In this document: positions 8,372 through 17,010 of the stretch, piece by piece
How positions within the stretch are numbered: position 1 is the first letter of the stretch
How the letters are laid out: each line of letters opens with the position of its first letter
Origin: Butyrivibrio hungatei
Lineage (GTDB): Bacteria; Bacillota; Clostridia; Lachnospirales; Lachnospiraceae
DNA length: 64,000 nt
Reading direction: 5' to 3'
Assembly: GCF_900101605.1 (NCBI RefSeq)
Contig: NZ_FMUR01000008.1
Location: 122,122 to 186,121, forward strand
Notes under the pieces: model-generated
Database searches by the model: none
What the model was told of the DNA's origin: nothing
Seen by the model: the letters and a program-made list of their open reading frames with translations, nothing else
Position numbers and translations under genes: made by a program

Positions 8372-8569
8372 TCATTTGCCCATTGATGCGATCAGAGCAT
8401 CTATCTCTGCCTGACTCAGCATCTTGCCATTATCCGCAGGTAACGGTGCCGCTCCTCCCGCCGATACCGGCGTCGAAGGATTGAATCCGCCTCCTCCTGC
8501 CTGTGAGGATTTACCCATTATACTGGCCAATAAAGCCTGCTGTTCAGCACTAAGTCCGCTTGTATCCAT
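8372..8569 (-). CDS. Small protein with FliM/FliN-type CheY-docking motif
   Basis: About 65 residues from MDTSGLSAEQ, chosen because AAGGG lies about eight bases upstream; an earlier ATG at 8608 lacks a good site. It has two amphipathic segments, SAEQQALLASIMGK near the N-terminus and MLSQAEIDALIASMGK at the very C-terminus, joined by a Gly/Pro/Ala-rich linker. The LSQAEIDALI stretch matches the peptide at the N-terminus of FliM and FliY that binds phospho-CheY, where it normally reads LSQEEIDALL. Here it is detached from any switch domain and placed at the C-terminus. It may be a stand-alone CheY- or switch-interacting peptide. Single gene with its own terminator. Confidence 0.6.
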   Translation of the reverse strand: MDTSGLSAEQQALLASIMGKSSQAGGGGFNPSTPVSAGGAAPLPADNGKMLSQAEIDALIASMGK

Positions 8570-8705
8570 ATCCAGACCCTTTTCCCTTCGTATTCTGTAA
8601 TCCCACATTAAATTTGCACATACTTCCTAGGTTATAGTTATTTTAATCAAAGTGACAAAAAACGTCAAATAACTTTTTTATAAACTACATAATGTACTGT
8701 CTTAC

Positions 8706-10661
8706 TTATCTGTTTTCCCTTATCAGTCCGCTTTCATATGCCGCAAGCAGATCTTTAAGGTCCTCTATCTGTCTTATCAAAGTTTTCCCGATATCCGTAT
8801 CTTTTACAAGAATGCGCTTTTTGGTTGTTTCCGTTATCTGAATTGAAGGTGTATTCTCCTGCCCTCTTACAAAAGGCTTATGCGCCGCAAGTGCAAGATG
8901 ATTGGAGTTGTATATAAGCGTATATCCGGCTATCCCCGTCTGTTCGTGATATGCTTTGGAAAGACCTCCGTCAATAATATAGAGCTTTCCGTTCGCTTTG
9001 ACGGGACTCTCTCCCTTCATGGTCTTAACGGGAACATGACCATTTATTATGTGCGCCCCCTCGGGATTTAACCCGAATTCCTTAAGGATTTTGTCCGCGT
9101 AGAGCTCCTCCGCTGAGAATTTGTAATACGGATTATATTTCTCAACGCACAGTTCCTTGTTATCTTTGAGGAAAAGATGTTCAAACGTAGTTATCTTGTC
9201 TTTTCCAAAAAGAGGCGAGTTCGGCCCGCACCACAGATACCACATCAGATCGACCGCATCCTGTTTTTTCTCCCTGTCATCTCTTATATCAAGAAAAAAA
9301 GCGTCATGGATCTTGGTATTAAGGTAGTCCATAAGCTCCTTGCCGCAAAAGCTTCCGTCGGATGTCGTCATGCAGGTAAAGTTCCCCTCTTCGTCCATCG
9401 GAATACAACCGTGATAGAGAAGGTTATTGTTTATCGACCTGTACATCGCGCCGTGAGAATAAAGAAACTGCACATGTTTCCTAAGAAGCTTCGAGTGCAT
9501 AAAACTAAGTTTCAATGTATGCATCAGCTCCTCTTCTTCGGGCGAAAGCTTGTAAGGTGCCTTTGTGTCGACCGTGGGAAAATTCGTATCGCTCAATTTA
9601 TATTTTTTTCCCCGAATATCCACTTCTCCGTTTTCAAAATCAATCCTTTCAAGAAGAAGCCGGTCTTCAAGGCCATATTCAGGATGACGCTTTATAAGAC
9701 TGCCTTCAAGCTTTAACTGGATGATGCTTATCGCTTTGCACATCTTCGCCGCAAGCTCCGGATTTACAGAATCATACTCAGTCTTGTCAAGAAGATGCGG
9801 CTGGAAATTCTCACACGGGTCGTCTCCGTAAACTTCGGCTGCAAACATTGAAAGCGGTCTTAGATTTATCCCGTAGCCGTCTTCGAGCGCATCAAAAGAA
9901 TTATAGCTTGTTCCTATTCGGAGGACATTAGCTATACACGCCGTATTTCCGCATGCGGCGCCCATCCAGTCAATATCATGATTTCCCCACTGTATGTCGA
10001 CATCGTGGAAATTCATGATTTCTTCCATTACAAGATCGGGCCTTGGGCCTCGGTCAAAAATGTCTCCTATTATATGAAGAGAATCGATCGTAAGATTCTG
10101 TATAAGCTCGCAGAGCGCGATAACAAACTCGTCAGCCGATTCAATCTCGATAATCCCGTTGATAATCTCGTTGTAGTAGGCTTTTTTATTAAAATCGTTC
10201 ATATCAAGATGCATAAGCTCATCGATTGCGTATGCGTAGTCAGCCGGCATCTTTTTCCTTACTTTGGATCTTGTATACTTGGAACTTACAACCTTGCATA
10301 TCGCAATAAGCCTATTAATCGTGATCTTCTGCTCATCGTGAAGCTGCTTGGTCGTTATGTTCTCATCATGTCTCTTTTTTTCAATTGTTTCAGACGGATA
10401 ATAAATTAGATTCGCAAGCTCAAGCTGATCCTCTTCGGACATCATATTTCCGAAAGTCTCTTCAATCTTGGCTCTTATGATACCTGATGAACTGCGAAGC
10501 AGATGCGAAAAACTCTCGTACTCCCCGTGAATATCCGAAAAGAAATATTCCGTCCCCTTTGGGAGCGCGCAGATTGCCCGCAAATTAATAATCTCGGCGC
10601 CGGCTTTCCTCGATGTGGGAAACTCTTTGCCGAGAAGTCTTAGATATTCTATATCTCTCAT
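8706..10661 (-). CDS. fbp: Fructose-1,6-bisphosphatase class III
   Basis: A 651-residue enzyme hydrolysing fructose-1,6-bisphosphate in gluconeogenesis, of the Firmicute-type class III family. The calcineurin-like metal-binding blocks are all visible: FSDIHGEYESF near 42-52, GDIFDRGPRPD near 203-213, WGNHDIDWMGAACGN near 226-240 and a late NGHVPVK near 540. Length is normal for the family. The start at 10661 is set by AAAGGAGAG six bases upstream; the frame could extend to 10697 but without a better site. The next gene upstream, nth, ends about 160 bases away. Confidence 0.96.
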   Translation of the reverse strand: MRDIEYLRLLGKEFPTSRKAGAEIINLRAICALPKGTEYFFSDIHGEYESFSHLLRSSSGIIRAKIEETFGNMMSEEDQLELANLIYYPSETIEKKRHDENITTKQLHDEQKITINRLIAICKVVSSKYTRSKVRKKMPADYAYAIDELMHLDMNDFNKKAYYNEIINGIIEIESADEFVIALCELIQNLTIDSLHIIGDIFDRGPRPDLVMEEIMNFHDVDIQWGNHDIDWMGAACGNTACIANVLRIGTSYNSFDALEDGYGINLRPLSMFAAEVYGDDPCENFQPHLLDKTEYDSVNPELAAKMCKAISIIQLKLEGSLIKRHPEYGLEDRLLLERIDFENGEVDIRGKKYKLSDTNFPTVDTKAPYKLSPEEEELMHTLKLSFMHSKLLRKHVQFLYSHGAMYRSINNNLLYHGCIPMDEEGNFTCMTTSDGSFCGKELMDYLNTKIHDAFFLDIRDDREKKQDAVDLMWYLWCGPNSPLFGKDKITTFEHLFLKDNKELCVEKYNPYYKFSAEELYADKILKEFGLNPEGAHIINGHVPVKTMKGESPVKANGKLYIIDGGLSKAYHEQTGIAGYTLIYNSNHLALAAHKPFVRGQENTPSIQITETTKKRILVKDTDIGKTLIRQIEDLKDLLAAYESGLIRENR

Positions 10662-10819
10662 TCTCTCTCCTTTGGATTCATGTGTATAGCGTTCCAATCC
10701 ACCAATAATTTATCATATTGTATAAAAAGAGAACTTGAGTAGAATCAAGTTTATATTTCTGTCACGTAAGTGCGCTTCTTTAATTAGCGTACTCTTATTT
10801 CTTAGAATACTCTTATTTA

Positions 10820-11458
10820 TCAGATTGCCTTTTTTCCCGTTTTGCATATATCTTTCAGGCAACATCTGTCACATTCAGGTCTTCGGGCGATGCAGACAGC
10901 CCTGCCGTGTAAAACAAAGCGGTGGCAAAGATCGTTCCCCTCTTCGGGCGGTATGATCTTCCAAAGTTCTTTTTCCACTTTGCCGGGTTCCTTGATGTCA
11001 TCAACAAGGCCGATAAGATTGGAAAGCCTGATGCAATGCGTATCCGTAACGATCGCAGGCTCACCAAAAACATCACCCATTATAAGATTTGCGCTCTTTC
11101 TGCCAACTCCGGGAAGCGCAAGCAGTTCCTTCATATTATTGGGAACATTTCCGCCGTACTTCTCGTTTATGACTTTCATACATGCAGAGATATCTCTTGC
11201 TTTGGAATTTCCAAGCCCGCACGGACGCACTATCTTTTCAATCTCTTCTACGGGCGCCTCCGCAAGCGCTTTCACCGACGGATATTTTTCATATAAAATG
11301 GGCGTGATCATGTCCACTCTCGCATCCGTACACTGCGCCGCAAGTCGCACGCTGACAAGCAGTTGCCATGCTTTGTCATAAGCAAGAGTACATTTTGCCT
11401 CCGGATATTCTTTTTTTAACCTCGAGATCACCTCGAGAGCCAGTTTTTTCTTTGTCAT
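10820..11458 (-). CDS. nth: Endonuclease III (DNA glycosylase/AP lyase)
   Basis: A 212-residue base-excision repair enzyme acting on oxidised pyrimidines. The helix-hairpin-helix LPGVGRKSANLIMG is at about 110-123 with the catalytic lysine in GRKSAN, and the catalytic aspartate follows in TDTHCIR near 137. A C-terminal Cys-x6-Cys-x2-Cys-x5-Cys cluster (CIARRPECDRCCLKDIC) holds the iron-sulfur centre. All key residues are present and the length is typical. Confidence 0.96.
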   Translation of the reverse strand: MTKKKLALEVISRLKKEYPEAKCTLAYDKAWQLLVSVRLAAQCTDARVDMITPILYEKYPSVKALAEAPVEEIEKIVRPCGLGNSKARDISACMKVINEKYGGNVPNNMKELLALPGVGRKSANLIMGDVFGEPAIVTDTHCIRLSNLIGLVDDIKEPGKVEKELWKIIPPEEGNDLCHRFVLHGRAVCIARRPECDRCCLKDICKTGKKAI

Positions 11459-11813
11459 AGTCTACATATTATCATTCTTTTCTTGAATATGATACAGGAT
11501 TTCTCTTTTTGACTTTTGACATCGATATATTGTATATTATATATTAACATGTAAGAATAATTTTATTTTTTAACAATTAATATTATACATTAAAATTAGT
11601 CATAGACTTACAACGCTATCGTATTTACGATGATTTTATATTAAAACCATATACAAACAATTTGGTTAATTATGAACACACTGACCTTTACATAATACAA
11701 AAATTGATTATCATAGAGATAGTGGGCTTTTTATACGAACAGTCCGCTTAAATGTTTTTCTGTTCGCTCCGGTACTGCTTGGAGGATGCGAACACGCTTG
11801 GATTTATTTAGTT
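11459..11813. other. AT-rich leader upstream of the DHH gene
   Basis: Divergent intergenic region. TTGACA at about 11513 with a TATATT-type -10 about 18 bases on could start rightward transcription, giving a leader of roughly 270 bases. Near its end a GTTCGC...GCGAAC hairpin (about 11762-11792) encloses the only GGAGG, which lies about 30 bases from the start codon. Confidence 0.35.
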
Positions 11814-13331
11814 ATGAGATTGAACGAATTACTGAAATACAATGATATTGTCATACAGTGTCACGATAATCCGGATGCTGATGCACTGGCATCGGGGTAC
11901 GCTTTATGGTGGTATTTTAAAAACAACGGGAAAAATGCACGACTCATCTACCGCGGTAAAAATGTGATCACGAAGAGCAATATTACCATTATGCTCGACA
12001 AACTCAAGATACCGGTAAGCTATGAGCCTGATTTTCCCGATACTCCGGAGCTTTTGATAACTGTTGACTGCCAATACGGACAAAGAAATATTACCAAAAC
12101 ACCCGCAAAGCACATTGCGATAATAGATCATCATCAGGCAATCGATGAACTTCCCGAATATTCGGAAATAAAGAACGCTATCGGAAGTGCTTCCACGGTT
12201 GTATGGGATTTACTCAAAAAGGAAGGCGTAGACGTAAACGATGAGCCCCTCCTTGCAACAGCTCTTTACTACGGTCTGTACACCGATACAAACAAACTCT
12301 CCGAAATCTCCCACCCTCTTGATAAGGATATGCAAGACGAGCTTGTTATTAACAGAAGCATAATTGTGGAAATGAGCAACTCGAACATTTCCCTTGATGA
12401 GCTCAAGGTGACCGGAAATGCAATAATTAACTATGAGTATTTTGAAAAGAATAAATATATGATAATAAAGTCTGAGCCGTGCGATCCGAACATTCTCGGA
12501 GTCATGAGTGATTTTGCGCTTGAAACCGCAGGCGTAAACGTATGTCTCAGCTACTACATCGGGCAAAGCGAAGTAAAATTCTCTGTAAGAAGCTGCATAA
12601 AAGAAGTTCATGCCGATGAGCTTGCCGCATTTCTTGCAAAAGGTCTCGGAGGAGGCGGCGGACATATGTACAAGGCCGGCGGAAAGCTCCGTCCCGAGAA
12701 ACTTATGCATCTTTTCGCGATGCAGACAGATGAACAATATGCCGCATTTTCTGCAAAGATTCTTCATGAGCGCATGGAACAATACTTTGATTCCTACGAG
12801 ATAATATATGCCAAGGAAATGACGCTTGATACATCAGCGATGAAAAAATATGCCAAGACGACTCAGGAACTTGGCTATGTAAAGCTTGACGACATATTCC
12901 CCGACAACACGGAGATAACTGTCAGAACGCTCAAAGGCGATATGGATGTTCTCATAGATACCACAACATACCTGATGATAGGTCTTTTCGGCGAAGTTTA
13001 TCCCATATCGGAAGAGAAACTAAGAAGTTCCTATAAAACTTTGGACAAGCCGTTCAAAAAGACCTTTGAATACGCGCCAAGCATCAGAAATACAGCGACA
13101 GGTAAAAAGAAAACCGTGATGTCTTTTGCCAAAACAGCGGTCAGCGTAGATGAAGTAAATATATACGCAAAACCTCTTACCAAAAAAGTAAAGCTGTTCA
13201 CAACATATAATGAAGAACGCTACTATTCAGGCGAGATTGACGACTACATTGCTTTCAGAGAAGACAATCCGCACGATATCTTTATAATAAGAGCCGATAA
13301 TTTCCCGGTTTTCTACCACGAAATAGACTGA
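11814..13331 (+). CDS. DHH-family phosphoesterase (NrnA-like) with C-terminal extension
   Basis: A 505-residue cytoplasmic DHH/DHHA1 phosphoesterase, a family of nanoRNA, pAp and cyclic-dinucleotide hydrolases. Metal-binding motifs are HDNPDADALASG (about 17-28), TVDCQYG (about 83-89) and IDHHQ (about 105-109). The DHHA1 substrate motif GGGGGHMYKAGG lies near 281-292. That covers the first 320 residues, the usual NrnA size; the remaining 180 residues have no recognised domain and are unusual. The start ATG has only a weak ribosome site. Which substrate it uses cannot be told; c-di-GMP-derived pGpG is attractive given the HD-GYP gene nearby, but that is inference. Confidence 0.8.
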   Translation: MRLNELLKYNDIVIQCHDNPDADALASGYALWWYFKNNGKNARLIYRGKNVITKSNITIMLDKLKIPVSYEPDFPDTPELLITVDCQYGQRNITKTPAKHIAIIDHHQAIDELPEYSEIKNAIGSASTVVWDLLKKEGVDVNDEPLLATALYYGLYTDTNKLSEISHPLDKDMQDELVINRSIIVEMSNSNISLDELKVTGNAIINYEYFEKNKYMIIKSEPCDPNILGVMSDFALETAGVNVCLSYYIGQSEVKFSVRSCIKEVHADELAAFLAKGLGGGGGHMYKAGGKLRPEKLMHLFAMQTDEQYAAFSAKILHERMEQYFDSYEIIYAKEMTLDTSAMKKYAKTTQELGYVKLDDIFPDNTEITVRTLKGDMDVLIDTTTYLMIGLFGEVYPISEEKLRSSYKTLDKPFKKTFEYAPSIRNTATGKKKTVMSFAKTAVSVDEVNIYAKPLTKKVKLFTTYNEERYYSGEIDDYIAFREDNPHDIFIIRADNFPVFYHEID

Positions 13332-13335
13332 TAAA

Positions 13336-13386
13336 GAGCAGATGAATACCCTTTTTACAAAAAGAGTTTTCATCTGCTCCTTTTAT
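13336..13386 (+). terminator. Terminator of the DHH gene
   Basis: GAGCAGATGAA (13336-13346) pairs with TTCATCTGCTC (13369-13379), followed by CTTTTATT. Confidence 0.8.
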
Positions 13387-13411
13387 TCCGATACATTGTT
13401 CGCGAAATTAT

Positions 13412-16400
13412 TTATCCCAAAAGTTCAAGAAGTTCCTCTCTCGTGAGCGTCGGATTACTCATTGTTCCGGTGTCAAGAAGCTTATCTGCAAGCTCTTTTT
13501 TACGATTCTGTAAGTTGATTATACGCTCTTCGATAGTATTCTCCATGATAAGGCGGTATACAGTAACGACGTTCTTCTGACCGATCCTGTGAGCTCTGTC
13601 GGTCGCCTGATTTTCAACCGCAATATTCCACCAGTGGTCAAAATGAATGACAATATCGGCGCTCGTAAGATTAAGTCCCGTCCCGCCGGCTTTAAGCGAA
13701 ATACAAAATACAGAGGTGTCATCTTCCTGGAATGCATCGACGAGCTTGATCCTGTCCTCTTTTTTGGTCGAACCTGTAAAAAGATAGTGTGATATTCCCG
13801 CATTTTCAAGCTCTTTTGTTATCCTGTCCAGCATTGACGTAAACTGCGAGAACAAAAGAATCTTGTGTCCGCTCTCAGACGCACTCTTTATCATCTCGAT
13901 AAGAAGATCCGTCTTGGCACTTCCGCCCGTGTAGTTTTCATAAACAAGTCCCGGATCGCAGCAAAGCTGACGAAGCCTTGTAAGCTCCGAAAGAATTACT
14001 ATCCTGTCTTTTCCGTAAGACTCTTCATCCGTTCCCTCAACCATGAGCTTAACCCGCTGAAGATGCGCATCATAAAGCTCTCTCTGAGAACTGTTCATTG
14101 GTGCAAAGATATTCTCTTCAAGCTTATCGGGTAGATCCTTTAAGACATCACTCTTGAGCCTTCTGATCACAAAAGGCGCTATCATCTTCCTCAGCATATT
14201 CGTCGAAGTCTCATCTCCGTCCGAAACGACGGGAACCTCGATATTGTCATGGAACTGCTTATATCCAAAAAGATATCCCGGCATGCAGAAATCAAATATG
14301 CTCCAGAGTTCGCTAAGCCTGTTCTCAATGGGTGTTCCCGTAAGAGCCACTTTAAATGCAGCATTTATGCTCTTTACAGCCTTTGCTATCAATGTTCCGG
14401 GGTTCTTTATAAACTGTGCTTCATCAATAACGCAGCACTCAAAGTTAAGATACTTATATAACTCGATATCTCTTCTCAAAAGATCGTAAGAAGTAATGAT
14501 AACATCCGTCTCTTCGCTGTCGATTTCCGACGTAACCCTCACTCTGTCAGGCTTTATTCCGACAGCTATCTCGCAGTTAAGAGCCGGCGTGAACTTCCTT
14601 ATCTCATGCTGCCAGTTGTAGACAAGCGACGCGGGACACACGATAATACTGCACCTGTTCTTTCTGCCCTCTTTTACTGCGCACTCTTTTACGCTCAAAA
14701 GATATGCCAAAACCTGAATTGTCTTTCCAAGTCCCATATCATCCGCTAGAATACCGCCAAATCCATTATGTGAAAGCGCTCTGAGCCAGAAATATCCTGT
14801 CTTCTGATAGTCCCTCAGAACATCCGTAAGACTGTCGGGGATTACGAAACGCTTATCCGTAGTCGATGCAAATCCCGACACAAAATCTTTGAAGCCCTTG
14901 CTTCTTCCGATAGAAGAACCGCCCTCTTCACTATTTTTTTCCGCAAGGTCATTTATAAAAAGAGCTCTGTATCTTTGCACTGACGCATGGCCTTCGACAA
15001 TCTGCTTCGTCGTTATCCCAAGTCCGTCCTTTAGCGCAAACAGCATCTTCGCATCTTCGCTTTCAACGCTCACCACTTCGCCGCTCTTTAATCTATAATA
15101 CTTTTTCTTTTTATCATATTGGCTCAGTATCTCACTAAGTTCGTCCGTCGTAAGAGTCTCCGGCACCATCGAAAGCTCCAGAAGGTCTGAAACAACCGAA
15201 ACGCCAAGATTCACCTTCAGTCTCTTTTCAATCCTTACCGCCTTGATCGCATCCGTTACGAACACATCGCCTATGGTTGAAAGATATCCCATCTTCTCCG
15301 CAAGGAAAACATAAAGCTTATCGTCTGTGTATGAATCCGTCGTAAGTACCAGCGCCTTCCTGTCGGAATCAAGCTTGTCAAAATATGGACTGATAAGCTT
15401 CGCGGTCCTGTTCTCCAGATAACTGTTTCTTTTCACATCCGTCACAGTCTCATCCGCAAACTTGTCATTGTCCGGAGATTCAAAGATATCGAAGCTCTCT
15501 TTCATTCCGTTTCCCGCATCATAAGCCGCTTTTACATTACAGGTTATGCTATTTTCATCAGGCATATCGATGTATATCTCAAACTTAGGTATGTCGGGCG
15601 CGTACCTCGAAGGCTCGAAGCCATCCGAACTCACATTGAAGAACTCATTTATCACAGGGAAAAGACCTTCCGAAAAAAGAGGCAGATCTTTCTCCGCTAT
15701 AAACAGCTCATTCTCCGTCCTTCTCGCCGCAAGGAACTTAAGAACCGGAATAATCTCCGAGCAGTCGCTTCGGGGAATCATGTGAAGCTTTCTCTTTCTC
15801 TCGAAATAAATATTTGAATATCCTTCGAACATGGTAAAAGAGCCGGATTCAAAAACGACTCCGAAATTCTTTTTCTCAATATGAAGGTCAATGTCGGGGA
15901 AAACGGGAACTATCTCAAGAAGGCGCTCGTCGCTGTACATTGCCCTAAAATCGGAATTGACAAAAAAAGTCTCCTTTACCGATTTAAAGAACTCATCGAT
16001 TTCATTTCCGCAAAGCTCGATGTTTTTGCTGCGACTCTTTGAACGAGAATAGACCTGATAAGGGTCTCCCGCCCTTCTTCCTCTGAAATAGTCGAATAAG
16101 AAATTTATGATCTTCTGTGAATCCGCAGAAAATGCGGACATATCATGCGTGAATTCAAGATGCTTTCCATAGCTTAAAAAGCTCCGCTTTTCTATCGCAT
16201 CGAGAAATTCAGATATATCTTTGATAACGTAGCTGTGGCCTCCGTTTTCTGACTTTATACCAAAAGATACCACAAGCTTTTCTCTGTTTAATACGGCATG
16301 CGGCTCCAAAACCGCAAGTGAAGTGTCTTTGTATAAAAGAGGTGCCTCACTGACGGGGGCATACTCTCTAAGGAGCCTCTTTGTCTCAAATGACGTATAA

Positions 16401-16489
16401 TGAAACTCTTTTGGCGCGTCAGAAACAAACCGCCTTCCCGAGCCGGTTATGTACTCACCTTTTTTAGTTTCATTCGCTCCATTATTCAT
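13412..16489 (-). CDS. SNF2-family helicase-like ATPase
   Basis: A 1025-residue Swi2/Snf2 DNA-translocating ATPase of the bacterial RapA/HepA-like group. An N-terminal substrate domain (about 1-560) has no fixed motif. The ATPase core follows: Walker A ADDMGLGKTIQ near 580, DEAQFIKN (DEAH-box equivalent) near 687, TGTPIENRLSELWSIFDF near 714, LLFSQFTS near 872 and the C-terminal helicase motif GTGLNLTSADIVIHFDHWWN and QATDRAHRIGQ near 930-960. Such proteins remodel nucleoprotein complexes or aid recycling of RNA polymerase. Seven bases downstream of the shikimate kinase, so probably co-transcribed with it. Confidence 0.92.
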   Translation of the reverse strand: MNNGANETKKGEYITGSGRRFVSDAPKEFHYTSFETKRLLREYAPVSEAPLLYKDTSLAVLEPHAVLNREKLVVSFGIKSENGGHSYVIKDISEFLDAIEKRSFLSYGKHLEFTHDMSAFSADSQKIINFLFDYFRGRRAGDPYQVYSRSKSRSKNIELCGNEIDEFFKSVKETFFVNSDFRAMYSDERLLEIVPVFPDIDLHIEKKNFGVVFESGSFTMFEGYSNIYFERKRKLHMIPRSDCSEIIPVLKFLAARRTENELFIAEKDLPLFSEGLFPVINEFFNVSSDGFEPSRYAPDIPKFEIYIDMPDENSITCNVKAAYDAGNGMKESFDIFESPDNDKFADETVTDVKRNSYLENRTAKLISPYFDKLDSDRKALVLTTDSYTDDKLYVFLAEKMGYLSTIGDVFVTDAIKAVRIEKRLKVNLGVSVVSDLLELSMVPETLTTDELSEILSQYDKKKKYYRLKSGEVVSVESEDAKMLFALKDGLGITTKQIVEGHASVQRYRALFINDLAEKNSEEGGSSIGRSKGFKDFVSGFASTTDKRFVIPDSLTDVLRDYQKTGYFWLRALSHNGFGGILADDMGLGKTIQVLAYLLSVKECAVKEGRKNRCSIIVCPASLVYNWQHEIRKFTPALNCEIAVGIKPDRVRVTSEIDSEETDVIITSYDLLRRDIELYKYLNFECCVIDEAQFIKNPGTLIAKAVKSINAAFKVALTGTPIENRLSELWSIFDFCMPGYLFGYKQFHDNIEVPVVSDGDETSTNMLRKMIAPFVIRRLKSDVLKDLPDKLEENIFAPMNSSQRELYDAHLQRVKLMVEGTDEESYGKDRIVILSELTRLRQLCCDPGLVYENYTGGSAKTDLLIEMIKSASESGHKILLFSQFTSMLDRITKELENAGISHYLFTGSTKKEDRIKLVDAFQEDDTSVFCISLKAGGTGLNLTSADIVIHFDHWWNIAVENQATDRAHRIGQKNVVTVYRLIMENTIEERIINLQNRKKELADKLLDTGTMSNPTLTREELLELLG

Positions 16490-16496
16490 TCATGCC

Positions 16497-17000
16497 TTAT
16501 TCTTTGAGTGCTGCGACCAAGTCTGTAACGACTTCTTCCATTGTGTTATTTTTTTCATCAATCGTGATATCGGCATATTTCTCGTACAAGACGCTACGCT
16601 CATTGTAAAGTGCAACCAGTGATTGTCCGGGTCTCATCACAACTCCGCGCTGTTTTACATCTTTTAAGCGCTTTGTAAGAACGTCCATTCCGACTTTGAG
16701 ATATACTATCCTGCCGATATTTTTATAATGCTGCATAGCTTCCGTGCCGTAAACAACGCTTCCGCCGGTTGCTATGACAGTTCTTTCCGTCTCGATACCT
16801 GAATTAATCCTGTTCTCAATGTCAATAAATCCGTCAACGCCTTCCTGCTCAATTATCTCAGAAAGTCGTCTTCCATCTTTTTTCTGGATAACAATATCTG
16901 CGTCGACAAAATTATATCCCAATATTTTGGCGAGTATTACGCCTACTGTGCTCTTTCCGGATGTAGGCATCCCGACCAAAATAATATTGTCTTTTTTCAT
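16497..17000 (-). CDS. aroK: Shikimate kinase family protein
   Basis: A 167-residue P-loop kinase. Walker A is GMPTSGKST at about 10-18, VDADIVIQ near 32 carries the shikimate-binding aspartate, ATGGSVV near 77 is the GGG-like motif of this family, and the lid region QRGVVMRPGQ is near 117. It would phosphorylate shikimate at the fifth step of the chorismate pathway, feeding tryptophan synthesis encoded elsewhere in this window. The family often reads ATGGG; here the third G is S, so specificity is slightly uncertain. It sits between the HD-GYP gene and the helicase with short gaps. Confidence 0.85.
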   Translation of the reverse strand: MKKDNIILVGMPTSGKSTVGVILAKILGYNFVDADIVIQKKDGRRLSEIIEQEGVDGFIDIENRINSGIETERTVIATGGSVVYGTEAMQHYKNIGRIVYLKVGMDVLTKRLKDVKQRGVVMRPGQSLVALYNERSVLYEKYADITIDEKNNTMEEVVTDLVAALKE

Positions 17001-17010
17001 AAAAATCCTT

